Positions 8,577 to 17,494 of a DNA stretch of 64,000 bases are shown here, in pieces. Below the pieces are notes generated by a model. The model was not told the DNA's origin. It was given only the letters and a program-made list of their open reading frames with translations, and did no database searches. A program made the translations under genes and the position numbers. Within the stretch, counting starts at the first letter, position 1. Each line of letters starts with the position of its first letter. The stretch is from Lachnospiraceae bacterium. Its GTDB lineage: Bacteria > Bacillota > Clostridia > Lachnospirales > Anaerotignaceae. The stretch lies in the NCBI GenBank assembly GCA_910576545.1, contig CAJTKM010000018.1, positions 1-64,000 on the forward strand. The letters are read 5' to 3'.

Positions 8577-9689
8577 ATGTCGGAAAACATAATTGTCAGA
8601 AATGCGGCTGCTGCTGACCGAAAGGATTTCCGTCGGCTTTGGAAAGCATGTTTTCATGACAGTGATGCCTTTTGCAACTGGTTTTTTGAAAAGCGTTTTC
8701 TGCCGGAATATTCTGTCTGTCTGGAAACAGAAGGGGAGTTTGCAAGTTGTATGCAGGCGTATCCGTATAGCGTCTGGCTGCGTGGCAGGGAAATCCCCGG
8801 CGCTATGCTTTGCGGCGTATCTACTGACCCAAACCATAGAAAAAAAGGTTACATGGGAAAAATATTTCCTTATGAGATGGAAATGTTGCGGCAGAAAGGT
8901 ATTCTGGTTGCACCACATACACCGGCTGTTTTGGAAAGCTATTTTTCCTTTGGGCATTTTCCGGTTGCAGATGCCAGTTATTTGGAATGTAAAAGCGTTC
9001 CAGCATATCCGGTATCTAAAAATATACACCTGCTTTCCGCAAAGGCAGATTTTGAACGGATATATCCGATTTATCTCACATTCGCCAAAAAATACAGTGG
9101 TATGATTTTGCGTTCAAAAGCAGATTTTCTCAGAAAATGTGACGATTACGCTGCGGACGGCGGGAAATGTATTGCATATGTAAAAAATGGTGACATCAAA
9201 GGCTATTGCTTTTTTTACCAAACGGAGGAATGTGTCGACTGTGTAGAAGCTGTTGCAACAGACGGGAATTATTACACATTGTTGGAAGGGCTTTATCCCT
9301 ATGCCGAAGGGCGCGCGCTTACCGTAAAGCTGCCACCTGGTTTATTACTTTCCTGCCCATTTGGAAAAATGATGCGCAGACAAAAGGGCGTAATGGGGCT
9401 TTGCAATATGCCGGAACTGCTTAGGCTATTGGACTTAAATCTTCCATATGGTTTTTCTGTGAAAGATTCTGTAATCGCTGAAAACAACGGCTGTTTTGAT
9501 TTCAAAGGAAATCCATACAACAAAGCATCTGTTTTCGAGATTGAAGCGGGACGGCTTTTGCAGGTACTGGCAGGGTATCATACCTTGGGTGAATTGAAAC
9601 AAACAATCAAAATTTATGACATGGCCGCTTTTGAAGAAATTGACCGGCTTCTTCCGAAATGCAGCTGTTACATTATAGATGAATATTGA
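8577..9689 (+). CDS. GNAT-family acetyltransferase, Eis-like
   Basis: The 370-residue protein has an N-terminal GNAT fold with the acetyl-CoA pyrophosphate loop VSTDPNHRKKGYMGKI at about 80-96, preceded by a SVWLRGREIPGAMLCG strand pair. The length and a second C-terminal domain ending in a sterol-carrier-like part resemble the enhanced-intracellular-survival (Eis) group rather than single-domain GNATs. The acceptor is unknown. It is followed after 16 bases by the DUF2156 gene, another GNAT-fold protein, so the two are probably co-transcribed. Confidence 0.8.
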   Translation: MSENIIVRNAAAADRKDFRRLWKACFHDSDAFCNWFFEKRFLPEYSVCLETEGEFASCMQAYPYSVWLRGREIPGAMLCGVSTDPNHRKKGYMGKIFPYEMEMLRQKGILVAPHTPAVLESYFSFGHFPVADASYLECKSVPAYPVSKNIHLLSAKADFERIYPIYLTFAKKYSGMILRSKADFLRKCDDYAADGGKCIAYVKNGDIKGYCFFYQTEECVDCVEAVATDGNYYTLLEGLYPYAEGRALTVKLPPGLLLSCPFGKMMRRQKGVMGLCNMPELLRLLDLNLPYGFSVKDSVIAENNGCFDFKGNPYNKASVFEIEAGRLLQVLAGYHTLGELKQTIKIYDMAAFEEIDRLLPKCSCYIIDEY

Positions 9690-9705
9690 ATAGGAGGAAA
9701 TCCTG

Positions 9706-10701
9706 ATGTTTGAAACACAGTGTGTAGAACGGGAACAGACAATAGAAAAAACAGAATCATGTTTTGTTTTCCGCCCGATTACATTAGATGCAAAAAGTAC
9801 AATAGAGCGGTATACAAAACCCTGGGCGTTGGAATGCTCAGATCTTTCCTTTGCAAACCTCTTTATCTGGGGTGCCGATGGGAAAATGGAATATGCGGAG
9901 AAAAACCATTCGCTCTACATTAAAATGGATTTTGAAGGTGTTCCTGTATACTTCTGGGCGCCGATTCCGGAATATGGGAAAGCGGTAGATTACAGAAAGG
10001 CTGTTTATGATGGATTTGCTTACATGAAACAGATTGGTGTAGAACCGACATATCGCTCTGTCTGGACACCATTCCGGGATAAAATGCTGGAGGCTTGCCC
10101 CGAACTGTTTTGCGTGCCTACGGATATTTCGTGGGATTATGTATATTCCAGAGAAAGTCTTGCAACGCTGAAAGGGAAAAAGCTGCATGGCAAACGGAAC
10201 CATATCAACAAATTCCTTTCCCAGAATCCGGATTATGAATACAGAAAACTGGAGCCTTCTATGGTGCCGGACTGTATTGCGCTTTATGAGCATTGGAGCG
10301 AGGAAAAGGATGAGCTTTCCGTGCAGCTGGAAGATGAAAAACGTTCTGTCTTTTTGGCTCTAAATAATATGGATGTTTTGGGACTGACGGGCGGCGCGAT
10401 TTATCTGAATGAAAAGCTGTGCGCGTTTACTGTAGGCGAGCGGTTACTCCCACAGATGCAGCTAATTCATATCGAAAAGGCAAATACTGATATAGATGGA
10501 CTGTATCCGATGATTAACCAGCAGTATATCCTGCATGAATGCGAAGGTGTTGAATGGGTCAACCGCGAGGAGGATATGGGGCTGGAAGGTATGCGTAAAG
10601 CAAAGCGTTCCTACAATCCTGCAAGAATGGTTGAGAAATATATGCTCAGCCTGAGAGATTTGACAGATGAAAAAGGCATTTGGGGCAAAGAAAACGATTA
10701 A
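9706..10701 (+). CDS. DUF2156 domain protein (GNAT-fold, LPG synthase C-terminal-like)
   Basis: The 331-residue protein resembles the soluble DUF2156 domain found in phosphatidylglycerol lysyltransferases. Marks include LECSDLSFANLFIW near 45, KGKKLHGKRNHINKF near 160, and the C-terminal WVNREEDMGLEGMRKAKRSYNP. It has no membrane helices, so it is not a full MprF. It may transfer an aminoacyl or other acyl group, but the substrate is unknown. AGGAGG precedes the ATG. A terminator follows. Confidence 0.82.
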   Translation: MFETQCVEREQTIEKTESCFVFRPITLDAKSTIERYTKPWALECSDLSFANLFIWGADGKMEYAEKNHSLYIKMDFEGVPVYFWAPIPEYGKAVDYRKAVYDGFAYMKQIGVEPTYRSVWTPFRDKMLEACPELFCVPTDISWDYVYSRESLATLKGKKLHGKRNHINKFLSQNPDYEYRKLEPSMVPDCIALYEHWSEEKDELSVQLEDEKRSVFLALNNMDVLGLTGGAIYLNEKLCAFTVGERLLPQMQLIHIEKANTDIDGLYPMINQQYILHECEGVEWVNREEDMGLEGMRKAKRSYNPARMVEKYMLSLRDLTDEKGIWGKEND

Positions 10702-10711
10702 GCGATTTTTA

Positions 10712-10752
10712 TAAAACCGGAAGTATTGGTTCAAAGATATTTCCGGTTTTTG
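10712..10752 (+). terminator. Terminator after the DUF2156 gene
   Basis: AAAACCGGAA and TTTCCGGTTTTTG form a 9-10 bp stem with a T-run on the plus strand. The following bases to 10882 hold an imperfect palindrome around 10770-10793 and no gene. Confidence 0.8.
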
Positions 10753-10882
10753 TGTATGGAGATATTAGTTTCCCATAATAATATTATGGAAATTAAAACA
10801 TATTTGGAAACGACACATTTAAGTTTTAGGCGTAAAAAAGGAACATGTTTCATATTCTGAAAAGAAAAGGGGAATTCAGAAT

Positions 10883-11497
10883 ATGGATTTTTTGACAGCA
10901 CTTAAGCAAATCATACTGCGGCTTGGCTACGGCGGCGTATTTGCCGCAACTATGCTGGAATACGGCTGTTTTCCGGTTTCCAGTGAAATTCTGCTGCCGT
11001 TTATTGGCTATATGGCTTCTCAAGGAGGGCAAAGCCTTTTTTTGACAATCTTATTTGCAACGGGCGGTGGTGTGCTTGGCAGCCTTGGCTGTTATCTGGT
11101 TGGAAGGGCAGGGGGACGGATGCTGGAACGGTTGGCAGAACGCTTCCGGACGATTGCATTGGGAATTGAAAAAGCGCAGGCTGTATTTCGAAAATATGGC
11201 GCGGCTTCAGTATTCTTGGCACGCGTTTTTCCTATCGCAAGAACTTACATATCCTTTCCGGCAGGAATGGCAAAAATGCCTTTGCTGTCTTTTTGTGTTT
11301 ATTCAGCATTGGGGGCATTCCTTTGGAATACAGCTTTAATCTCCGGCGGGTATTTTCTGGGTAGCCATTGGGACGAATACAGAGCGTTTTTAGAAAACCA
11401 TCAGGCAGTTTTTGCAGCAATCCCAACAGGTATTTTGATTTTTCTGATGATACGGAAAAAGAAAAAGAGAGCGGACCGTTCGATCCACCCTCTCTGA
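10883..11497 (+). CDS. DedA/SNARE-associated family membrane protein
   Basis: The 204-residue membrane protein has the DedA layout: E-x-G-CFPVSSEILLPF near 30, GSLGCYLVGRAGGR near 68-82, and the diagnostic FLARVFPIARTYISFPAGMAKM around 112-133. DedA proteins take part in membrane lipid homeostasis; some flip undecaprenyl phosphate or phosphatidylethanolamine. No neighbour points to a specific lipid. The 3' end faces the rubrerythrin gene at 11 bases, with no clear terminator between. Confidence 0.88.
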   Translation: MDFLTALKQIILRLGYGGVFAATMLEYGCFPVSSEILLPFIGYMASQGGQSLFLTILFATGGGVLGSLGCYLVGRAGGRMLERLAERFRTIALGIEKAQAVFRKYGAASVFLARVFPIARTYISFPAGMAKMPLLSFCVYSALGAFLWNTALISGGYFLGSHWDEYRAFLENHQAVFAAIPTGILIFLMIRKKKKRADRSIHPL

Positions 11498-11508
11498 TGT
11501 AAAAATTC

Positions 11509-12054
11509 TTATTTGAAGTATCTGTTGTACAGGCCAAGGAATGCTTTGCCATGTCTTGCTTCGTCACGAGCCATTTCATGTACTGTGTCATGGATTGCGT
11601 CAAGGTTTGCAGCTTTTGCTCTCTTTGCAAGATCTGTTTTGCCTGCTGTTGCGCCATTTTCAGCATCAATACGCAGTTCCAGGTTCTTCTTTGTAGAATC
11701 CGTTACAACTTCGCCAAGCAGTTCAGCAAATTTTGCAGCGTGCTCTGCTTCTTCCCATGCAGCCTTTTCATAGTACAGACCAACTTCGGGATAGCCTTCT
11801 CTGTGTGCGACTCTTGCCATAGCCAGATACATACCAACTTCACAGCATTCGCCTTCAAAATTTGCTCTCAGGTCTTTCATGATATCTTCACTGGAACCCT
11901 GTGCAACGCCTACAACGTGCTCAGCTGCCCAAGACATTTCGCCTTCCTTCTGCTCTACGAATTTGTCCGCGCCAACATGGCAAACAGGACATTCTGCGGG
12001 AGCAGCGTCACCAACATGAACATAACCACAAACAGAACATACAAATTTTTTCAT
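11509..12054 (-). CDS. Reverse rubrerythrin (rubredoxin domain N-terminal)
   Basis: The 181-residue protein starts with a rubredoxin-type iron site (CSVCGY at 6-11 and CPVCHVG at 22-28) followed by a four-helix diiron domain with E-x6-Y and ExxH motifs ([22 protein letters not shown]). This domain order is the reverse of classical rubrerythrin. Reverse rubrerythrins are NADH-driven peroxidases for hydrogen peroxide and oxygen defence in clostridia. AAGGAGG precedes the ATG. A consensus promoter and an overlapping PerR-type operator lie upstream. Confidence 0.93.
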   Translation of the reverse strand: MKKFVCSVCGYVHVGDAAPAECPVCHVGADKFVEQKEGEMSWAAEHVVGVAQGSSEDIMKDLRANFEGECCEVGMYLAMARVAHREGYPEVGLYYEKAAWEEAEHAAKFAELLGEVVTDSTKKNLELRIDAENGATAGKTDLAKRAKAANLDAIHDTVHEMARDEARHGKAFLGLYNRYFK

Positions 12055-12095
12055 ATGAAAATCCTCCTTAATAAATAGTATAAATAATTGTTAAC

Positions 12096-12110
12096 TGATA
12101 ATTATTATAA
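12096..12110 (-). promoter_or_regulatory. PerR-type operator
   Basis: TGATAATTATTATAA differs from the Bacillus Per box TTATAATNATTATAA by one base. It overlaps the -10 box of the rubrerythrin promoter, as expected of a repressor site released by peroxide. Confidence 0.75.
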
Positions 12111-12132
12111 TTTAGAAGTCTGAAAATGTCAA
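12104..12132 (-). promoter_or_regulatory. Promoter of reverse rubrerythrin
   Basis: Minus strand TTGACA (12132-12127), 17-base spacer, TATAAT (12109-12104): full consensus in both boxes. Confidence 0.9.
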
Positions 12133-12287
12133 TCACTATTCTGCAAAAAAATTTGGAAAAAATGTTTTTTTTATTGTAAAATGTGATACACTATGAAAAT
12201 ACAAATAAAACCTAACTACTGAATGTTGTTATAAAGCAGCTGTATACAAACAAGATATACGATATTGACTGGAAAAGGAGATTGATG

Positions 12288-15212
12288 ATGGAAGATTTAT
12301 TACTGGAAACGGCACATACATATCACGGATTTTTGTTGGAAAAAACGGAGCAGCTGGAAGATATATGCAGTGCAGGATATCTGTTCCGCCATACACAAAG
12401 TGGGGCAAGACTGCTGTATTTGAAAAACAATGACAAAAATAAGGTGTTTTCTGTTGCCTTCAAAACGCCGCCGGAAAACAGCTGCGGTACACCGCATATT
12501 TTAGAGCACTCAGTTCTTTGTGGTTCACAGAAATATACCGCAAAAGACCCATTCAACGAACTGGCGAAAGGTTCGCTGAATACCTTTCTGAACGCAATGA
12601 CATATGCAGATAAAACGATGTATCCTGTTGCAAGCTGTAATGAAAAGGACTTCCATAATTTGATGGATGTTTATCTTGACGCAGTCTTTTTTCCAAAAAT
12701 CTACGAAAAAAAGGAAATCTTTCAGCAGGAAGGCTGGCGGTATGTTTTGAAAGACGCAGATGCGCCGCTGGAAATTACAGGTGTAGTCTATAATGAAATG
12801 AAAGGGGCACTTTCTGATCCGGAAAGTCTGCTGAATAATGCAATATGCCGTTCAATATTCGGTGATACAACGTACGGCTTTGAATCCGGCGGCGACCCTT
12901 CGGATATACCGAAATTGACCTATGAAGATTTTTTGAACTTCCATAGGAAAAATTATCATCCTTCCAATTCTTATCTTTATCTTTATGGAGATATGGATTT
13001 GCAAGAATGCTTGAAACACATCGGCAGCTATCTTTCCAGATTCCAGTGTTCAGAGAATCTGCCGGTAATCACAGAAACAGATTGCGTGCAGAAAGGAAAA
13101 ATTCTCAGAGAAACATATCCTGTGCCAGAGGACGGAGAAAGTGGCGGCTGTTATCTAACCTGTAATTATAAGGCGGGGCACTGCACAGATTCCGAGCATG
13201 CAATGGCGATGCAGATTTTATCCTACATTCTGCTGGAAACGAATTCTTCACCCCTAAAAAACGCTTTGCTGGAAAAAGAAATCTGCGAGGAAACAGACGG
13301 TTGGTTCGATTCCTCCTGCTATGAAATGGTTTTCAGCGTTATTGCAAAAAATGCCGCACCTCAAAAGCTGCCTTTGTTCCTAAGGACCATAGAAGAAACC
13401 TTGCTTTCTTTAGCAGAAAAAGGGATTCCTTCCGCTCTTTTGGAAAGTGCACTGCGGAAATTTGAATTTCTGCTGCTTGAGGAAGATTTTGGCTCTACAC
13501 CAAAAGGATTGATTTATTTTACCCGCATCATGAAAAGCTGGCTACATGGAGAATCGCCATTTGCAAACCTACGACTGAATGAAATCCTTGAATCTATCAA
13601 GAAAAAAAGCAAAAACGGCTATTTTGAAACTCTGATACGGACTGTTTTTTTGGAAAACAGAGAACAAACCGTCATACAATTTGAACCGGAAAAAGGGAAG
13701 GGGAGAAAAGAAGCCGAAACCCTTCAAGCGCATTTGGCGCAGAAAAAGGCTGCGATGTCCACTGAGGAAATTGAGCGGATTTTAGAAGAAAACAGAAATC
13801 TGGAACTTTTCCAGACACAGGAGGATTCTGCGGAGGTTTTGGCTCAGATTCCACAGCTGGAACTTTCCGAAATTGATACAGAGCCTGTATTAACGGAATA
13901 TAGAAGAGAAACACTTGCCGGAAAATTTCCGCTGTTGTTTGTTCCACTGGAAAGCCGACGTATCGTATATTGGAAGCTGCATTTTGATACCTCTGCAGTC
14001 CCGCAAGAGCTTTTGCCATATACAGGGCTTTTAACAGAAATTCTGGGCAAACTGGATACAGAAAATTACTCCTTCCGGAATCTGCCTTCTGCTATTAACG
14101 AATGTTTTGGAGATTTTACAGCGTTTAACGAAATCCTGAATAAAAACGCAGCTGAATACCGTTCCTTTGTAACGGTAAGAGGGAAACTGCTGCGCGAGGA
14201 TATGCCGCGTGCGCTTGCTCTGGCGGAAGAAATCCTGCTTCATACAGATTTTGAGAAATTAGAAAACTTGAAGAAAGTAGTGAAATCAGCCAAGATCCGG
14301 CAGGAAAACTATATTCTGAACAATTCGCACCTTGTTGGAATTTTCTGTTGTGGCAGTCATATATTTGAGGGCCTTGAGATGGAGGAGCAGGTTTCCGGTA
14401 TCAACTTTTACCGTTTCCTTTGCCAGGTAGATGAGGCACTGGAAAAAGAGCCGACAGTTGTTACAGATGCTTTGCGGAAAACTGCAGATTTGTTGTTCCG
14501 TAAAAATAATCTGGAAATTTCTCTTGGTTGCGAAGAAAATGATTTCGGAGAAATAAAAGAAAAGCTGCATGAATTTACAGAACGGTTCCCGCAAAAAGAC
14601 GCAGAACCGACACTATACCGCTTTACAGCCAAACCCGCGAAAAACGCGTATACTTGCGCGGGTGGCGTTGCGTATAACTGTTTAGCGTTTGATATGAAAA
14701 AGTACGGGCTTTCCTATCATGGCAGTTATCAGGTATTGCGGACAATCGTCAACCTGGAATACCTCTGGAATTCTGTGCGTGTACAGGGCGGCGCATATGG
14801 CTGTGGCTGCCAGTTCCAGAGGAGCGGATTATGTTATTTTTATTCTTACCGCGACCCAAATCTGCTGAATACCTACGAAATCTATCGGCATCTCTGGCAG
14901 GAAATCAGCAAATTCCATGCTTCAGACAGAGAAATGGCAAAATATATCCTTGGAACAATCAGTCGACTGGATCAGCCCAAAATAAATACTGAAAAATTCA
15001 ACGCTGCGATTAACCGGTATTATAAAGGTATTTCCGATGAGGAATTGAAACAGGAACGGCTGGAAGTCCTGCATACCTCTGCAAGTATCATTCAAGATTG
15101 TGCCGCATTGCTGCAAATGGCAGAACCACTGGAAAACGTCTGCACCATTGGCAATGAACAGCTGATAAAGAAAAATGCCGGAATGTTTACAGAAATAAAA
15201 CCGCTAATCTGA
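12288..15212 (+). CDS. M16C (presequence protease-like) metallopeptidase
   Basis: The 974-residue protein is of the PreP/falcilysin type: two tandem M16 halves linked to form an oligopeptide-degrading chamber. The inverted zinc motif HILEH (70-74) is intact, and a downstream glutamate in VVYNEMKGALSD is the likely third ligand. The second half has the conserved VRVQGGAYGCGC and FYSYRDPN substrate-binding stretch. There is no signal peptide, so it is probably cytosolic. TTG-ATG-ATG triplets precede; the last ATG is chosen because AAAAGGAG lies 7 bases before it. No operon partners. Confidence 0.92.
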   Translation: MEDLLLETAHTYHGFLLEKTEQLEDICSAGYLFRHTQSGARLLYLKNNDKNKVFSVAFKTPPENSCGTPHILEHSVLCGSQKYTAKDPFNELAKGSLNTFLNAMTYADKTMYPVASCNEKDFHNLMDVYLDAVFFPKIYEKKEIFQQEGWRYVLKDADAPLEITGVVYNEMKGALSDPESLLNNAICRSIFGDTTYGFESGGDPSDIPKLTYEDFLNFHRKNYHPSNSYLYLYGDMDLQECLKHIGSYLSRFQCSENLPVITETDCVQKGKILRETYPVPEDGESGGCYLTCNYKAGHCTDSEHAMAMQILSYILLETNSSPLKNALLEKEICEETDGWFDSSCYEMVFSVIAKNAAPQKLPLFLRTIEETLLSLAEKGIPSALLESALRKFEFLLLEEDFGSTPKGLIYFTRIMKSWLHGESPFANLRLNEILESIKKKSKNGYFETLIRTVFLENREQTVIQFEPEKGKGRKEAETLQAHLAQKKAAMSTEEIERILEENRNLELFQTQEDSAEVLAQIPQLELSEIDTEPVLTEYRRETLAGKFPLLFVPLESRRIVYWKLHFDTSAVPQELLPYTGLLTEILGKLDTENYSFRNLPSAINECFGDFTAFNEILNKNAAEYRSFVTVRGKLLREDMPRALALAEEILLHTDFEKLENLKKVVKSAKIRQENYILNNSHLVGIFCCGSHIFEGLEMEEQVSGINFYRFLCQVDEALEKEPTVVTDALRKTADLLFRKNNLEISLGCEENDFGEIKEKLHEFTERFPQKDAEPTLYRFTAKPAKNAYTCAGGVAYNCLAFDMKKYGLSYHGSYQVLRTIVNLEYLWNSVRVQGGAYGCGCQFQRSGLCYFYSYRDPNLLNTYEIYRHLWQEISKFHASDREMAKYILGTISRLDQPKINTEKFNAAINRYYKGISDEELKQERLEVLHTSASIIQDCAALLQMAEPLENVCTIGNEQLIKKNAGMFTEIKPLI

Positions 15213-15222
15213 TAATACTTTT

Positions 15223-15268
15223 CGTTGGAAGCTGCCCGATGTAATTTATGTCGGCAGTTTCCAACTGC
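15223..15268 (+). terminator. Stem-loop after the M16C protease gene
   Basis: GTTGGAAGCTGCC and GGCAGTTTCCAAC form a stem with one G-T pair and an unpaired base; a short T-run follows. Probably the terminator of the protease gene. Confidence 0.55.
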
Positions 15269-15318
15269 AATTTTCTATATAAATTATTATCATATAGCAA
15301 GATAGGGGAGAAATAAGT

Positions 15319-15368
15319 ATATCCATATTTATTCGCAAAACGATACTTTTGCGAATAAATATGGATAT
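15319..15368. repeat. Perfect 22-bp inverted repeat
   Basis: Arms 15319-15340 and 15347-15368 are exact reverse complements (outer ATATCC/GGATAT, inner GCAAAA/TTTTGC) around a 6-base loop. No T-run follows on either strand, so it is not an ordinary terminator. A second, shorter inverted repeat ATGAAACC/GGTTTCAT (15366-15400) overlaps its right edge. Confidence 0.85.
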
Positions 15369-15431
15369 GAAACCCAATATCAACAAAAATAGGTTTCATA
15401 ATATTATTATTGTAAACTTCATTATATCTAT

Positions 15432-15474
15432 AAAAAAGAACCAAACGCTTCTCTCAAGCATTTGGTTCTTTTTT
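15432..15474 (-). terminator. Bidirectional terminator of the M23 gene
   Basis: AAAAAAGAACCAAACGCTT and AAGCATTTGGTTCTTTTTT form a long stem with one mismatch and T-runs on both strands, 12 bases after the stop of the M23 gene. Confidence 0.88.
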
Positions 15475-15485
15475 ACTGCCTGCAA

Positions 15486-16661
15486 TTATCTGCTTATGTT
15501 CTTTACACCCAGATAGGATTCAGGATTAACATATTTGCCGTTTACCATTACAGAGAAATGGCAATGATTGCCAGTCGACCAACCAGTACTGCCGCATTTT
15601 GCCACAGTCTGACCTCTGGACACCATTTGTCCTTTTGAAGCAACCAGTGAAGAATTATGTCCATACAATGTACTTAACCCTCCGCCATGGTCAATGATAA
15701 TGGTATTTCCATAGCCGTTCATCCAGCCCGAATACGTCACTTTTCCAGCTTCTGCCGCAACAATCGCTGCACCATAGCCAGCCGGGATATCATATCCGCT
15801 GTGAGATTCTGTTTTGCCTGTAATCGGGCTTTTTCTTGTAACAAAGCCGCTGCTCAGACTGGAAGAAGACGCACTTTTTGAAGGTACGGGCCAGCCCAGT
15901 TTTCCATTACCAGTATAATATTTGGTAGAACTTCCCTGTTGCTGTGCGATTGTCTGCAATACTTGCTGGTCAGCTTTGTTATTCGCCGCAATCATCTGTT
16001 CATACTTTTTCACGTCGTTCTGATAAGAAGCAACCAACGCTTGCTTCTCTTTTACAACAACTTCCATGCTGTCCACTTTTTCCTGCTGGATACGCACAAC
16101 TTCTTCCTGTGCAGCTTTGCTTTCAGCTATTTCATCTGTTTTAGCCTGAATGGTATCCTGTATTTCCTGAAGCTCATCCAATATGTTTCTGTCATAAATC
16201 ATAATATCATTTACATACTGCATACGCAAAAACAAATCGGAAAAACTCTCCGATTCCAAAAGAATCTCCAAATAGCCGGTAGAGCCTTTTTCCTGCAAGA
16301 ATTTTAGCCGTTTACCAAGAAGCTCAAACTGCATTTCTCTTTTGATCGTGGCTTCTTCCAGTTCTGCTTCTGCCGCGTTTAGTTTGGCAGTCAGGAATGC
16401 CAAATCGTCTTCTGCAGCGTCAAGCTCTGCCTGTAAACTGCTCAAAGCCTTATCCAGCGTTGCCATTTCCTCTTCTGCGGAAAGTTTTTTTGCCTTTATG
16501 TTTTCAATTTCCTTCATGGCTTTCTGCGAACTTTCTGCTAAAGCCTTTCTTTTGGCTTCCAGCTCCGCTATAGTAGCCGCACCTATGGAATAGGAAGGAA
16601 ACACGGACATTGTCAGTGTTGCCGCAAGCGCGATACAAGTTGTTTTTTTCAAAAATTTCAT
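15486..16661 (-). CDS. EnvC/NlpD-like murein hydrolase activator with M23 domain
   Basis: The 391-residue protein has an N-terminal signal peptide (MKFLKKTTCIALAATL, cleavage near AAT at 30), a long coiled coil from about 30 to 235, and a LytM/M23 domain at the C-terminus. The M23 domain keeps the zinc ligands HSGYD and HCHFSV and the TLYGHNSS loop, so it could be an active endopeptidase rather than only an activator. It acts outside the membrane on peptidoglycan during growth or division. GGGGA lies before the ATG. It is a single gene between two terminator/promoter regions. Confidence 0.9.
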   Translation of the reverse strand: MKFLKKTTCIALAATLTMSVFPSYSIGAATIAELEAKRKALAESSQKAMKEIENIKAKKLSAEEEMATLDKALSSLQAELDAAEDDLAFLTAKLNAAEAELEEATIKREMQFELLGKRLKFLQEKGSTGYLEILLESESFSDLFLRMQYVNDIMIYDRNILDELQEIQDTIQAKTDEIAESKAAQEEVVRIQQEKVDSMEVVVKEKQALVASYQNDVKKYEQMIAANNKADQQVLQTIAQQQGSSTKYYTGNGKLGWPVPSKSASSSSLSSGFVTRKSPITGKTESHSGYDIPAGYGAAIVAAEAGKVTYSGWMNGYGNTIIIDHGGGLSTLYGHNSSLVASKGQMVSRGQTVAKCGSTGWSTGNHCHFSVMVNGKYVNPESYLGVKNISR

Positions 16662-16727
16662 ACTAAAATCCCCAAATTCACAGTATTTTTATCGTCTGCT
16701 TTTATTATAAGGTTTTCTACACCTTTT

Positions 16728-17417
16728 TCAATGAAAAATTTCGGATTTTAATAATTCTTTAATATTTTTGTCATATTTTATACTTTCTTCATCAGAAAAT
16801 TGCCTCTGTTCCGCACAAATACTGACAGCGTATCCCTGAAGTCTGTACTCCTGAAAAGAAATTACTTTCCCTTCAAATATCATTCTTTCAACGGGAATAC
16901 CATCTTGTACAATGGAAAAGCTCTGCATTGGCAGACGAAGACCGCGCCCGTCCCATTTCATGAGGCTCTCTTTCCGTGCCCATATTTGATAAAATGCATC
17001 CGCCTGCGCCCTCCCCTCTTTTCCCTGCAAAAATTCCTTTTCCTGTGGAGAAAGAATTTTTGTCGTTTTCTGGGGAATGGTTTCTTTTAACTGTTGGATA
17101 TCCGCACCTAAATCGGTATCGCCAAAGGCACACAGAGCCAGACTGCCGGAGTGAGAAAGATTGAAATAAAAGCTACTTTCTGGTAGGAATGGTTTCCCAT
17201 GTTGCCCTTTTCGGATATCGTTTATTCTGCTTTCCAGCCCGTTTTTTTTCAATGCGTAAAACAGCAAAAGCCCTGCTCCTGCTGATAACCTGATTGCGAA
17301 AGGATTTTTCAATTTCCTCAAGTGTTCCTTTCGTTCTTCTGCAAAAAACGCTATTGATTTTCCCAGCAAATCCGGCTTTTCCAGGCCAGTCGTGTCTATC
17401 CAAATGGTTTCAATCAA
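16728..17417 (-). CDS. 4'-phosphopantetheinyl transferase, Sfp type
   Basis: Transfers phosphopantetheine from CoA to carrier-protein serines. The protein (229 residues from the chosen start) has NLSHSG, the metal-binding GADIQ, and YQIWARKESLMKWDGRGL, the three signature blocks. The TTG start at 17417 is chosen because AAAGGGG lies 8 bases upstream and the family begins near IWID; an alternative TTG at 17450 lies within a stem-loop. It follows leuS by about 75 bases. No polyketide or peptide synthase is in the window, so the target could be fatty-acid ACP or a distant cluster. Confidence 0.88.
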   Translation of the reverse strand: MIETIWIDTTGLEKPDLLGKSIAFFAEERKEHLRKLKNPFAIRLSAGAGLLLFYALKKNGLESRINDIRKGQHGKPFLPESSFYFNLSHSGSLALCAFGDTDLGADIQQLKETIPQKTTKILSPQEKEFLQGKEGRAQADAFYQIWARKESLMKWDGRGLRLPMQSFSIVQDGIPVERMIFEGKVISFQEYRLQGYAVSICAEQRQFSDEESIKYDKNIKELLKSEIFH

Positions 17418-17494
17418 TGCAGACGCCCCTTTGCCAAAACGATAAAGCAAGGAAAGCCCTACAACTATGTAGGGTTTCCCGTAATTTCCTTTAT

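Noticed and set aside
10770-10793. Palindrome resembling a Fur/PerR box before the dedA gene
   Set aside because: The TTTCC...ATAAT/ATTAT...GGAAA arms have an unpaired base and do not fit the Per or Fur box spacing.
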